Positions 29,463-43,744 of a stretch of DNA of 64,000 nt are shown here, piece by piece (the stretch's first letter is position 1; each line of letters begins with the position of its first letter). Location of the stretch: NCBI GenBank assembly GCA_036245525.1, contig BTPG01000007.1, forward strand, positions 127,258,053 to 127,322,052, given 5' to 3'. The DNA is from Semisulcospira habei. Lineage: Eukaryota; Mollusca; Gastropoda; Semisulcospiridae. The notes under the pieces are model-generated. The model saw nothing but the letters and a program-made list of their open reading frames with translations, was not told the DNA's origin and did not search any database. A program made the position numbers and the translations under genes.

Positions 29463-32400
29463 CTGTAACGTGAGTGAGGTTATGTACACGCCAAACGACT
29501 CGCCACAACGAACGACAGCCACTGACCCAATGCGTAAAAGGCCATCGGGCCGACGTCGGCCTCCGTTGGCCCGCGCACCGACGTCGGCCTCCGTTGGCCC
29601 GCGCACGGACGTGCGCGGGCCAACGGCGGCCGACGTTAGCCCGATGGCATTTTGCGCATTGGGGGAATGACAGTGGATGAACAGCTTCTATCATAAGCAC
29701 ACAAAAAAAAACTTTTTTTGTCCACAGTGAAGGGGATTTCAAAGACGGGGGCGCCGCATAGGGTGTGAACAAATTCTTGACCCCAGCTGGATTTGAAACA
29801 GGACCTTTTCGGACGAAAGTCAAACGCTCTACCACCGAAACACCCAGCTCCATACCCAAACATAAGCACATAAAGCACTCCGACATCTCTAAACGGGCCG
29901 CGCCACACATACCGAGTGTGCCCCGATTGTGTATCCGATTCCATTCCGATTGCGATCGGATGACACGATGTATCGGATCAGATACCAATCGGCTGGGAAT
30001 CGTATGTTTAGAACCTGCTCTATTCATTTTCGATACGAATCGGCCCCGATTGTAAGCTTCAACCAATCAGAGCGCGTCTCGCAAACACGTCGTTTCAGTT
30101 TGAAAATGGCGGAAGATCAGTACCACCTTCGTTGCCGATGTTTTGCCCGCCTCTTCCCGAGTTTGACGCAAAACTGCTGATAATGCAAGCACATCATCAT
30201 CACTGTCAAAACTAGCAGCCATTTTGCAGAACAGGTACGACCTTGATCTTCGGTTCAAACCGGTCGGCTAAAAAAAAGTCGGGGAATGTGATTGATTAGT
30301 TCCGGGTTTGACGTCCACGGCACCGAAGTGATAATGGACGGCCCTGACGGGCGGGTTATGGGGGACAGGGAAATCTATTGCCTATGGAGTACGACCTGAA
30401 CACTGATCAACTCACGCGCACTCCAACTGCACCACTTTGATTTACCAGGACTTTACAACGGACATGCTACTGAACAAATCCGCCTTTTTCCCCTGGATTG
30501 CGAGTCCAGCTACCGGGGCCGCGACGGGGATTCGAACCCACGACCCGGCGATTCCCTTCGCTCTCCTGCTCCGACGCTTAACCGCTTGAGCTATTTCGGA
30601 CTCCCACGGGAAATGTGTGGCAGTGCACACGCTTTTGTAGTCCGGCCCGATCACACTCCGATTCGAAACTGCTCGAGAATCGGCCTCAAAATCGGCATGT
30701 GTGGCGGGACCTTAAGAGGCATTGATTCTCACTGGTCGTCCGGGATGATAAGGATCCATGCCTCTTGGGGATGTTCAGAGTGTTGTCTTTGCTTCTGGCA
30801 TACACTGGTTACCCGCCGTTACGTCGCTCTCATTTGTTGGCAGTCGTTGGCTTCAAAGGTAACATCAGCATGGTCAGATACTCGATAGGCCGTTTGACCA
30901 ATTTAAGAACACAATCATTTAGTGCCTATTGACCTAATATATGCGCTATTTTTATTTGACTCCTATGATTTGTTGATTTTGCTCTACACTCGTAAAAGTT
31001 TAATGAAGAAGAAAAGAAAAGAGCACGTCCTAATAGAAACCCAGCAGATTTCAGTATCGAGGTCAGTCAGACTTCTGGTATGCCTGCGCTGTTTCAGGTT
31101 TGAAATCGTGGCCAATTCATATGAAAATGGATCGTTCTTTACTTGGCGGGTATATCAGGGGCACATTTAGTCACGTAAAGTCCAAAATTTTACAACTGTA
31201 AACATTGTTCGAGTTTCTTCAAGGTAAATCGTATCAGGTCAACTGGCCCTGAATGATACTTGTTCTAAGACAGGTATAGAAAAGTGGTTCTTTGCGAAGA
31301 TATTTGGGAAAAACGTTGTACACGCCAATGTCAAACGACATATGCCGACAAAGGCGTAGACACTTAACTCTTTTAGCCCTAATGTCCCATTTCTCACATT
31401 TTAGATGTGTTGCCTAACGACTATGTACCTGTTGCAGGGGATGGATTGACCATGATAATTCAGGGGTGGTGCAAGATTAGCTTGACGCCTTCGGCGCCAA
31501 GCTAATATGGCACTCCCCTTAAATCATCATGGTCAATCCATCTCCTGCTGCAGGGACTCGGGGCTAAATGGGTTAAACTGACAAACAAATGAAATGCGAC
31601 ATTTTCGGAACCACTGGAAGCACGTTTTGTATTTCCATTGGTTCCGCTCCGGCAACACCGTGGCCGTGGCTGAAAATAGAAATACAGACTTTCGGATTCC
31701 GGGTGGAACATAACAGAAACGACATTCCGACTCGGAATCCAGTGGTTCATTTACAGAATATTTCGGCTGTCTCCCACAGCCTTCAGCAGCCTACTGGCTG
31801 AGTTTCCGTGGTTGAGACGAATAGAACTGTGGGTGGGTGGGAAGTGTGCAGAAGGTCGTGATATATGGGTGGAAGCTCAACGCCTTGATCCGTGTTTAAC
31901 TCATTCTACCCCAGACACACCACAGGAAGATAAGGACCGACCATGATAGTTCAAGGGTGATGCCAGAATAGCTTGGCGCCTATGGGCGCCAAGCTATTCT
32001 GGCATCACCCTTGAACTATCATGGTCGATCTGTGTCGTGCACTGCAACGCGGTCTTCAGAAGACAACGGCAACATTTAAGGAGTTCGGTGTTGGGGTAGA
32101 ATGAGTTAAACTTGGTCTTCTTTGTTGGATTCCGATGGCTGCTCTTACTTTCCGTTTGATGCTGTAAGGTTCAGATAGCAATACTTGTACTTCGGGTGGG
32201 TCGATGTGTCCTGTTTTATGTAGACGTTCAGACGCTGTAGATCTGGATCTGTCTTGATGTTCTTTTGTTCTTACTGATAATGGTCTGGCGCTTTCACTAA
32301 TAATTATAGTCTTCATCACAGTCTTCACATTCGATATGATAGATTGTTCAAAATTTCTATGGTGGACCAATTTTTTTTTAAGCCAACGGCGGCCGACGTC

Positions 32401-35400
32401 GGCCCGATGGCCTTTTGCGCTTTGGCGCGTTAGTCTTGGCGAGTTAGACTTTGCCGAGTTGTCATCTGATGAAATTGTGGAACAGCTTAACGCCATGTCA
32501 GTGGGATGCTAGGGAAAGTCTTTCTGAAACTCCCTTCTCATATTGCGAACTGACTTGAACAGGGTGCTGTTGATTTTAACAGAATGCTGTTGATTGTCCG
32601 CATGTAAGGCAAAGAGTGGAGTACCCCAGTCCGAAATGGGTATCCATTAGCGCGCAACGACCTTCTGAACACTTCTCACCCAACCAAAAACCCGCCGTCT
32701 CAACCACGGAAACTCACCGGTGGGCTGAAGAAGGCTGTTGGAGACAGCCGAAATATTCTGTAAGTAAACCCCCGGATTCCTAGTCAGAAGCAAATGCGCA
32801 AAAGGCCATCAGGCCGACGTCGTGCGCGGGCCAACGGCGGTGGATGCCTGCCCGATGGCCTTTTGCGCATTGGGAAACGTCATTTATATCAAGAAGACAA
32901 GTGTTACTGCTGGCTTCTGTTTTGAGGGTGGATGACGATTTTCCTTAGACACAAGGCCATCAGCAACTGACTATTGACTATTCCATTGTTAGCCCATTGA
33001 ACTCCGACACGCCACGGCAAGACATAGATCGAGCGTGATAGTTCAAGGGTTGTGCCAGAATAGCTTGGTGCTCATAGGCGCCAAGCTATTCTGGCACAAC
33101 CCTTGAACTATCACGCTCAATCTTTTTCCAGACGTGTAATACAGTCTTCAGGGGGCAACTTCAAAATTTGCGGATTTCGGTCCTGGCGCAGAACGTGTTA
33201 ACGTCCTGCAGCACTATAATTATGAATAAATCCAGACCAAAAAGGTGACTATAATTATGTGATCAAGGACGAGACGATCAGCAACACTTGGTAACCTACT
33301 TTTATCTCCGTTGAGTCCGTCACATTCCCAAACGCCTCAAAATTTTAATCGACTTTCCGCATCAGACTTTCCAATTCAACTCTAGCCTACTCGGGCTGAG
33401 AACGGCCACAACGTGTCTGTGTACTGTGTGTGGTGTATACACAGCTCAAAATGTTGCATGTGCGTTATTGTGAACGGTGATATCGAAGCTTTTTTGCGTA
33501 GCTTGAAATAATGTGATTGTTCCTGTTACTGAAGCTTTTGGCAAGGCGAATATCACTTGTGCCAGCCTTAGCGGGGAACGAGGGTCTAAAACTGACCTAC
33601 TAGGCGCACTCACCCTTGTCCGTGACCTCTATGAGCGCCACCAGTCGGCGACCTTTACACGGCTCGGCCAGATCCTGTGAAAGCACGTCCTGGGTGACCT
33701 CGCCCCCTTCCTTGTAGACGCGCTCCTCACGCAGGGTGCCGGGCTGCACGCCGCATCAACATGACAGTCAGCACATGTCAATAGAGAGAGAGTGAGAGGG
33801 CTGGATCAGCGAGGGCCACACTACGGTACTACAGTTACTGGGCTAGACGGGGACTGAGGTTCTGCACCTATATGCTGCCACCCGCTGTGAGATGGCTTTA
33901 GTCGACTGCTCGGCGTTAAACCCCAATAACTAACTAACTATACTTACTGCCAGGCTGTACACCACATCAATAAGATACAGTCAGCACACGACAACCCATA
34001 ACATCCTGAGGCTGAATGTTTTACATTTTGCTTATTGTCCTATAGGGCTCGAGAAGTTCCCCGCGTTGCCTAGGAGCGTCGGCGGCCGCGCCGCCATCTT
34101 GAGAGGACACGCTAGCCTGGCGATAGACTTCAGATAGTAGCGAAGTAGTGTTTCAACATGTTTTTCTTCATGTTTCTTCCTCTTTGGAAACAAACAAAAA
34201 CAGATTCTGGTTAGCGGTTTCCTACTGTGATGGCAAGACGTGCTGTTAGTGCCTATAGCACGTCAGGAATTTCCTGACATTGTCCTGACAACGATTTCCC
34301 GATGAGCGCATGAGTCGCGTATCCTCTCATCAAGATGGCCTCCACGACTAGCGTGATGACGACAGCTTCCCAAGCCATATAAAGGTTACATGACAGATTA
34401 GGAGACAGATCAACCATTGCAGTTCTAGGGTGGTGCCAGAATAGCTTGGCGTTCAAGGATGGTGCCAGAATAGCTTGGCGTCTGAGGCACCATCCTTGAA
34501 CTATCATAGATTTATTTCAAGCACACGCGTATCAGGAGTAAAAGGGTTAATAGAGAGAGAAGGTGTCAGCGCTGGGTACGCGACTGGGCTAGACAGTGAT
34601 TTTGCACCTGCGTGGTGTTTGTCTCACCCTGAGCGGTGTCTGTCCGTCCTCACAGTGTTCCTCCTGGGCCTGCATCTCGTCCTGCGGAATGTCGCGCACG
34701 TAACACACATCCGGGGACTGCGACTTGAGCAGCACGCTCTTGCCCTGTCACGAAACACGCGTCAGTTAACTTTGCACACCGCGTCGGTGAATGTTTAGCG
34801 GGTTGCTAAAGGCATTTACTGACGTGCAACATTCATTTGTAGATATACGCGTGGCCGGTCAGTAAATGCCTGGATCAACCCACTACACACTCACCAACAC
34901 CAGACACGCTAAACAACTCCGGATGAAGCGCTCGACCTGGGCACGTCGTACCTTTGGCTGTCGGTAGCGGCTTTTGGCGTTAATCGCGACAAAAACCGCT
35001 ACCGATAGGCAAAGAGTGCACACACAAAACTCAGCCATCTCAACCATCTCTAGCTACGTCGGAATCAGGTCAAAAACTTAAAAAGAAAAAAAAAGTTTAA
35101 ACCGGTTCGACCTTGCATGTGAGGTGTTAGTTTTTTTCCGTAATGGCAGCGTGACGTTTGCTTTGAAACATTTGACTGCGTCATTTTGTGAGGTCCGTGT
35201 AGCTGGAAATATAACGGACAGTCAGGGCGTGAACCAGTCTGTGAATGTGCACCTAGCGCATTTAGGCCATACGGTTCAAACTCACAGACCGACAGATATA
35301 TCCAGCCCGTGCTGCTGTGCACAGGGCTAGCGCTGTCTCACTGAGTTGATTAGAGCACAGGTTGCCATCAACTTAAACCTTGGCACGGCGAGCAAGGGAA

Positions 35401-35731
35401 CAATGGTGGAGATCAAACATGGGGGAGGGGAGAGGAGAGGAGGAGGGGGGTGAGGGCGCATATAAGCAGAGTTTGGTTAAAATAGTTTATTGCTTTGCAA
35501 AATGCATAAGAGGATATACAGCAATTTCCATCAGATCAAAAACAAGCCACAGGCTTTTAGGATGATCTGGACACTGAATCAACTGCATTGGCATAAATTT
35601 GTATGGCGGTGGTTTGCAGATATTAAATACAATGTAGGTAAGTAAATCAATTTTATATATATATACAAACACATATATACACATTATAAATAATATTAAT
35701 GCAAAATCAAAATAGAGGGGACAATTGCAAT

Positions 35732-35793
<62 letters not shown>

Positions 35794-37396
35794 AATGAAA
35801 TTAAAATTTATTTCTCAAGGATATGTGTACAATTCTGGTTTTTGAGTATCTATAACTCGAGGCAAATCTGTACCGTTACATTGTTGTGTAATGTTCTGTG
35901 CATCTACTGTGGGAAATCGGGGTATTTACCCGACCACATATACAATACAATACAATACAATAATACTTTATTAAAGGGGCACGACCGACCTTTTTTAATG
36001 CTTCAGTTCGCAAAAAGCTTTTACTGGGCTTCAGTATACAGACCCACTTAGACAGTGACCACCCTATTGTCCCACCAAATGCTTTCTTTCGTCCGTTCAA
36101 AGCGAAAGAGGCCACCGTAATTGTTCGGCTGGACCCGGTCAAAAGATTGCTTCCGATAGACGATCAGGTAGCTGACGTCATAACAATTCTATACGACCTT
36201 AGGTCATCTGCATAATTATAACCAATCAGAGACAAGATGGCGGATGAACCAGCGAAGAAAAAAAGAGAGTATCGGTCGACTCGCGCCGGCCGACAATGAC
36301 AGACTCGTAATTGAAGAGAAGAAAGAGAAAGAGAGACAAGATACCCCTAAGTAGAATTGACATCGGACAAGGGAATATAGAGCTTGGCTTAACCGCCCAT
36401 CCGGAATTTGTCGCTTTCTTGCTATGTGAAACAGTAAGTAATCCGGTTACGATCTTTGTCGATCTTCCTATAGTTTCACGAGCGCTAGAGACTGAGAATT
36501 CATGATCTTCAGTAGAATTTATCTCTTACTGATTTTGCAAGATTTTAAACCTGTTTTATCATGAAGTTACGAGCTAGTTCATCAGATTTTATGCTGCAAG
36601 GATCAGACAACTACGGCCTGTGTGTCAAAATTGCGGCACCGGCTGCCGACATCGATGGTCGTGACACGTTTTTGTCTGTGCGGGCTCTCATTCACTCGAT
36701 TCACAGAGGTTCGTGACGCTGGCTCAGTCGCCGGCTTGGCGCGGAGACCCGAGTCGAAGAACTTGAAGCCACGCCCACAGCACGATTGCCCGTTTCTCAG
36801 GGTAGCAGGTCAAGCGGAACCCGCATTGATTTTGACAGCATAGCGAATAAGTGGAAAATTTATTTTACATTCTCGTGAAACATTATGTCAAAGGGATGCC
36901 GGAGAACATCAGTACATGTCTACACTGACGCACGACAACAATGTACCCACTCGACAACGATGACCGCCTCCGTCGTCTGCAGTATCGATTGATCGGGTTC
37001 TGCCTTGTGACGTAGGCTAGTTAATATGCACAAATTCAAAACGAGGCCGATGCAGACGATAATTTGCACTCTCGGGTACAAAAACAACACACCCATCAAA
37101 CGATGAATTTCGACATTTGGCATTGTATTTACATCATAAAGCTCTAAGTTAGTAAAGGACCCATACATAATACTGTCAGCAGTATCTGTTGCAGACAGTT
37201 TTCCGACTGTGTTGAGATGATTAAACCTGGGGAGAATCGCTTTAATCCCTCACGGGGAAATTCACTGTCTGCCCATACAACACATGGCATCATCATTCAC
37301 TTAAAAAAATAAAAAATAGAAAAAAAATAAAATAAAAAAATAACCCATAACACTCCATTATAGAAATGAACTGTACCAGACGTGTTGTTACCTTTG

Positions 37397-37432
<36 letters not shown>

Positions 37433-40400
37433 AATAATACTGAGAGGGCTAGTACTAAGGACGGAAGAATGTTGACCGACACTATTACTGCTGAAAAGGG
37501 TAACAGCCTGAGGGACAAAAGAGTTGGCATAACGTGATGTACGACTTTTGGGTACTCGGAGTCTGCCACTTCGTTCGATACGTCTGCTGTCAAATTCATA
37601 TCTAAGTGGATGTGTTTTGTCATCAAGAATGTCAGCCACTTTGTTCGTAATCCGTCTGTTGTACAGTGTGTCCAAATTATCCTGTGCCCTACCAATCACC
37701 CCGCCCCCTTTCCAGATTACTTTGTTAAGGCGATCTTGGTCTCTGTTACATAAATTTCTCCCCCAGCACGTCAGTCCAAAAGTTAAAATGCTAACAATAC
37801 TGGAGCAGTAAAATATCTGTAAAAGCTGGGTGCTTACATGAAATGATCTGAGCTTTCTCAAACAGTAAAGACAGGTATGCGTTTTTTTCACAATAGCATC
37901 TGTATTTTGTTTCCAGTTGAGCGCGTTGTCAAAAAGAACACCTAAATACTTGTAGGACTCTACACGCTCAACTTCTGTTCCCTTGATAACAACAGGACCG
38001 GGATGCTGTTTGTTATTCCTGAAATCTATGACCATCTCTTTTGTCTTGCCAACATGTAATTCAAGGTAGTTTCTATCGCACCACTCTACAAAGTCATATA
38101 GTAGTGCACCTTCGTGTTTGTGTATGTATGTTTCTCCTGCCTACTTCCTAAGTTCCGGAGAAAGACATGGGTTATATAAGAGACCTGATGCATTCTTTTT
38201 GAGGATGCAAATGATCGTCTTGTTCTATACCTGCGTATTTCTCTGTTGGCTGGCGATTGGGTGCCTAATAGGCGGGGGCAGGGGATCTAACTGTTTGTCT
38301 GTCCAGCGCTGAGTGATTCCCCTTGGTTTGTGTACAATTCTGCCAGCGCTAGCCTCACCTATCTGGTTTGTGATTATCTATAACTCGAGGCAAATGTGTA
38401 TCGTTACATTGTTGTGTAATGTTCTGTGCATCTACTGTGGGAAATCGGGGTATTTACCCGACCACATATAGTAGTGCACCTTCGTGTTTGTGTATGTATG
38501 TTTCTCCTGCATACTTCCTAAGTTCCGGAGAAAGACATGGGTTATATAAGAGACCTGATGCATTCTTTTTGAGGATGCAAATGATCGTCTTGTTCTATAC
38601 CTGCGTATTTCTCTGTGGGCTGGCGATTGGGTGCCTGATAGGCGGGGGCAGGGGATCTAACTGTTTGTCCGGCGCTGAGTGATTCCCCTTGGTTTGTGTA
38701 CAATTCTGCCAGCGCTAGCCTCACCTGCCTGGTTTGTGAGCAGATCACATCAGCATAGTCAAAGTGTGGCAGTTTAAAAGATTTGAACATAGTCTCCAGA
38801 GATCGTCTCGATAATCTTTATTATATGAGTCTAGACAAATTATAAGTAATCGACATCTTGCTATACTAGATTTGATATGGGTATCCAATTTACAGTTATG
38901 TTGCAAGATGATGCCAAGGTGTTTGTGTGTAGCAGTACTTTGAAGTGGACTGTTATCAAAGAGTAAGTTAGCGGCTGGAAGTTCTGCCTACGTGACATGT
39001 TCAATAGTTCAGTCTTTAGGTGATTTAAGTTTACTTTCCACTTATGGGCCCAAACACTAATTTTCTCGAGATTCGAGTTCATTATGTCAGCTCTGATATT
39101 ATCATTATTCAGGGACAAGTACATACTGGTATTATCTGCAAACAGTTTCAGTTTAGATTCAGTGTCTACTACAATGTCGTTAATATAAATAAGGAAAAGG
39201 ATGGGGCCTAACACTGACCCTTGCGGAACGCCCGCCTCCACGGGTAGGTATGGACGTATAATCCTTTGATAACAACAGCTTGCTTGCGATTGCGCAGGTA
39301 ATCAGCCAGCCATTGTAGAAGTTATTATAAATTCCTATTGCATCTATTTTTTTAAGCAGACCATAATGCCACACTTTATCGAAGGCTTTGGCTACATCAA
39401 AGAATACAGCTTGGGAATTCATGCCTCTATCCGATGACTTGCAGAGGTCGTTATAAACACAAAGGAGCTTTTAGACTGTTGAGTCCCCAGATATAAAACC
39501 TGACTGTCTAGCAGTTATCAGATTATTTGAATAAAGATAATTATTGGAATATTATGCGTTGGATACATTTTTCTACAATTTTACCAATGCAGCTTAGCAA
39601 GGATAAAGGGCGGTTGTTACTAAATTTGCCTGGGTCGCCATTTTTATAGACAGGAGTTACATGAAACATTTTCCACAGGAATGGAAATATACATTCGTCA
39701 AGCGACCGATTACAGAGAATGGTAGGAGCTTCTGAAATAAGCGTACTACTAGCTATCAAAATGTTATTGTGTATAAGGTCAGGACCTACATCCTTATTTG
39801 GGTCCAGATCGTTTATAACATTAGTTACATCTGTGGGACTAAGATGTATATGGGAGCAGATAAGAAGAGTTTAACCCCTTGGCTGTAGATAGCGGGGTTT
39901 GTCGCGATGACACCTGTCAGAATCATCGAGACAAAAAACCGCTACCGACACGCAAAGGGTTAACTTCCCTGTCCGCCCCCCCCCCCAAAAAAAAAAAAAA
40001 AATTAAAATAAATAAATAAATAAATAAATAAATAAAATATATATATATATATATATTTTTTTTTTTTAAATCGTGGTGAGAGCCGTTACTGACTTTGCCG
40101 TAGTCCTTGATGATGATGCTGACGGCGCCGTCCTGGTCCGTGGTGGTCTCCTGCTCCAGGTGGCAATCCACGTCGGACAGTTTTGTCAACCGCGACACCG
40201 ACCCGTCCTTTTGCTTCAGCTGACCGCTCTGAAATTAAACCATGCCGCCGTCACGCTAGGCTGCACGTCACAGTGTAGACAACTCGCAGCCTGTATGTAT
40301 AGTTTAGTTTGACAGACGTATAGGTCGTTTGGCATCGGAGCGCACAACTTTTTTTCGCAAATATCTCCGCAAAGCTTTTCTATACCAATCTTAGAACAAA

Positions 40401-42138
40401 TATCATTCAGTGACAGTTGACCTAATACGATTTACTTTTAAGAAACTGGAACAGTGTGTCAGTTTTGCTGTACAGTCGTAAAAATTCTGAATTTTATAAT
40501 GAAATGACTGATTTTTCATCCCTAAATGTGCACCAGACATATTAAGCCCAGTGTAAGAAAGATCCATTTTCACTTGAATTGGCCAAATTTTCAAACCTGA
40601 AACAGCACAGGAATAAATAAAGTATGCATCCTTGACCTTTATAAGAAATATGCCGGGGCTCTACGTAGGGTATTGAACGTGTCTTGTTCTTGTATTTCCA
40701 CCACGTGTTTACGACTGTACAGCAAAATCGACAAATTATAGGAGTTTAGTTACAATATTCAATATTAGGTCAATTGGCACTAAATGATATTTGTTCTTTA
40801 AGTGGTACAGAAAAGCGTTTGTTTGCAGATATATTTGTGAAAACGCTGTGCGCTCCGATGTCAAACGGCCTATATCGACAGCCCTACATACCGAACATCC
40901 TGTGGCCGATAGTCCCGTGTATCGGCAGTCCTACGTTTTTCATTGTCTCGATAACCCTATGTATCATTAGTCCTATGTATCGACAGTCATACGTAAAGGT
41001 ACCCCCATGGCCGATGTTCTACGTATCGATAGTTATAGGTATTGACAGTCCTACGTTTTTTCTTGTCTCGATAATCCTACGAAATTAGTCGAAATTATCG
41101 ACAGTCTCACGCAACTTACCACTGCTCGCACCATTGCTTCTGTCTCTGTCCCTGTACCTGTACCTGTCCGGCCATGGCACTGTTTCTAAACCAATGAACC
41201 ATTTCGCTGTCGGCAGTCGATTTTGTCGCGATGATTACTTCAGGATATCGCGACAAAACCAAGGGTGCTGTCCGGTTTAACTTACTTTAAGTACACAAAA
41301 TGAATACCTTCTGCACCACCCCCTCCACGGGAGGAGCGTCATCGCACAGCGCTGACGTCACGCACACCAACAGTAGGGCAAGCTGCACGGGAAACAGACG
41401 CATGTAATGTCAGACAAAGAAGACCCACATAAACTGGTCAGTTCATTCTGCACGCGTTCCAATATTCTTCTGTCGAGCCGATTGAGGCCCGAGGACATTC
41501 GCTAACTGGGAAACTGACGCACGCACACAATATTGAACAAAGAGGGCAGCGGCCAGTCAGTTCACCCGGCTATCCCCGACGCACGACAGGATGATATCGA
41601 GGGTAGTGCCAAATTATCTTGGGGCCATCAGGCGCCAAGCTAATCTGGCACTAACCTTGAATCATCATAGTCGATCCACCTCCTGCAACGAGTACATACT
41701 TGTCAGGTGGCACCTACAAAAATTTATGAAATCGGGCCTTGTGGTTAAATAGATTAAACGCCCACTACCGCCGTAACTGTTCAAAGCTACACTTCTGTAA
41801 CAGATGGTTACGAAACGCTACACACAGGTTTAGTTATGGTTCATTTAGACACAGGACAATCCAGTTCAGCACACGTCGTCTTTATATCAAATAACCTGTT
41901 AATGACTCCACTCCTGTCTAGAAATACAACGCTGTCAGTTCGAGAAACAGCTAAAAATAGATTGACACGCTAACGGCTGTGCAGAACAAATAGGTGCGAT
42001 TGCGCGTTTGCTTTTGCTGCGTGTCAAAACTGCTGTTCAAGTTCATGAGGTATGTCGACAAGGTTTAACAAACACAAAATAATAGTGCTGAAATGTGTCT
42101 AAATATTTACGCGTAATTGTACTTTAAACGACAAGAAA

Positions 42139-42180
<42 letters not shown>

Positions 42181-42238
42181 CGTGCTTGCGTGTGTGTGTG
42201 TGTGTGTGTGCGAGCGTGTGTGTGTGTGTGCGTGTGTG

Positions 42239-42269
<31 letters not shown>

Positions 42270-42409
42270 TTGCGTGTGTGTGTGTGTGTGTGTGTGCGTG
42301 CGTGCTTGCGTGTGTGTGTGTGTGTGCGTGCTTGCGTGTGTGTGTGTGTGTGTGTGTGCGTGCGTGTGTGTGTGTATGTGTGTGTGTGTGTGTGTGCGTG
42401 CGTGCTTGC

Positions 42410-42453
<44 letters not shown>

Positions 42454-42462
42454 TTGCTTGCG

Positions 42463-42493
<31 letters not shown>

Positions 42494-42497
42494 TTGC

Positions 42498-42543
<46 letters not shown>

Positions 42544-43709
42544 TCATCATAACTACATGTACATTAATACATTAACCGGTAATATCCCAAGTTGAGCTCG
42601 AGGCCTGTTCATGCACCGAGAATGAGCGTGTAGCCCGATTACTCGTGGATAAAAACGACCGGCGTATTGCGGCCTGCTGAACGGAATCTGTACAGTGACT
42701 ACAGGCGTGCTTACGGGCGTGCAAGGGAAGACTGGATTCAGGGTGTTAGAATTGTCAGTAACGTGGACAACAAAAACCAACACGACTTGTTCACACTGCG
42801 ATCAACCAACTGGAGTACACAGAGGCGGATCGAGGTGGGGTCTAGGGCCTCCGCTCCCCTCCCCCCCCCCCCACCCCCGACACAACATTTTTAAAAGCCT
42901 ATAACAAAGTCCCTTTCTGCCTCTCCCCTCCCTCCCCCACCCCCCCCCCCCCCACACCGTTGTTTGACTTTTTGGCATGTGGGTGAGTTTTAACACACAC
43001 GCGGCTTCAGTCTCTTCCTACCCGCCTCCCCCCCCACCCCCACCCGCCCCTGTTGTTTGATATTTTGGCAAGTGGGTGAGTCTTAACACACGCGGGTTCT
43101 CTCCCCTTTCCGCTTTTTCGGGCGCTGTAAGTAAGGTCTAGCGCCTTGTGTATCAGGATGAAGGTCCCAAACAAAAAGACGGAACCCCCTCCCCCCGCCC
43201 CCTTCAAGGTAACTGACCCGCCTCTGTTACACAATTTCAAGCTTTTGAAACAACGCATCACAACCACTACGGGGCGATGCTTTTTGTGTGTTTTTTCTCA
43301 GCGCGCAAATAATCGCAGGATCGCTTTCCCACATGAAGCTGTTCCCCAGTAACAAAACATCTTCAGGCCCACAACGGGCGCAGTAAGCCCGCTCACAGCC
43401 GTGCGCGGACCCACTGAGGCCGCCGTGGGCCCGAGGACTTTTGCTGCTATCATTACAGCGATTTGCCTCCTAGTGAGCAAAAAGCTATCGGTCCGACGTC
43501 GGTCGCAGTGGGTCGGTGCGGAGTCATATCCAAAGTCGTGCGCGGGCCCACTGTGGCCGACTTCGGCCCGATAGAAGTTGAACACTGGGTTTGTACTTCA
43601 GGAAATATGGCACCATTCATGTTTGCCAACTAACCCGATTGTGAGGGAGCTATTTAAAGCCTCGCGGCTTCGGCCCCGAAATGATGATGATGATAAACGA
43701 CGACGACGT

Positions 43710-43744
<35 letters not shown>

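Noticed and set aside
29260..30066. 268-codon minus-strand frame as one protein
   Set aside because: Only its C-terminal part is exon 6; the rest reads through an intron with SINE and hairpin repeats.
30515..30600. tRNA gene on the minus strand
   Set aside because: A and B boxes are present, but no good acceptor stem is formed and it is followed by a repeat body, so it is a SINE.
41308..41403. ATG at 41,403 as the start of the host protein
   Set aside because: [12 protein letters not shown].. would also make a signal peptide, but the bases before 41,382 form a good polypyrimidine/CAG acceptor and exon 1 gives MARLNQ in phase. Kept as an alternative only.
41573..41757. CRISPR-like repeated palindromes
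   Set aside because: Hairpin repeats are dispersed, long and without regular spacers; this is eukaryotic DNA.
42107..42595. Cys/Val-rich frames of about 150 codons
   Set aside because: (TG)n/(TGCG)n microsatellite in intron 1.
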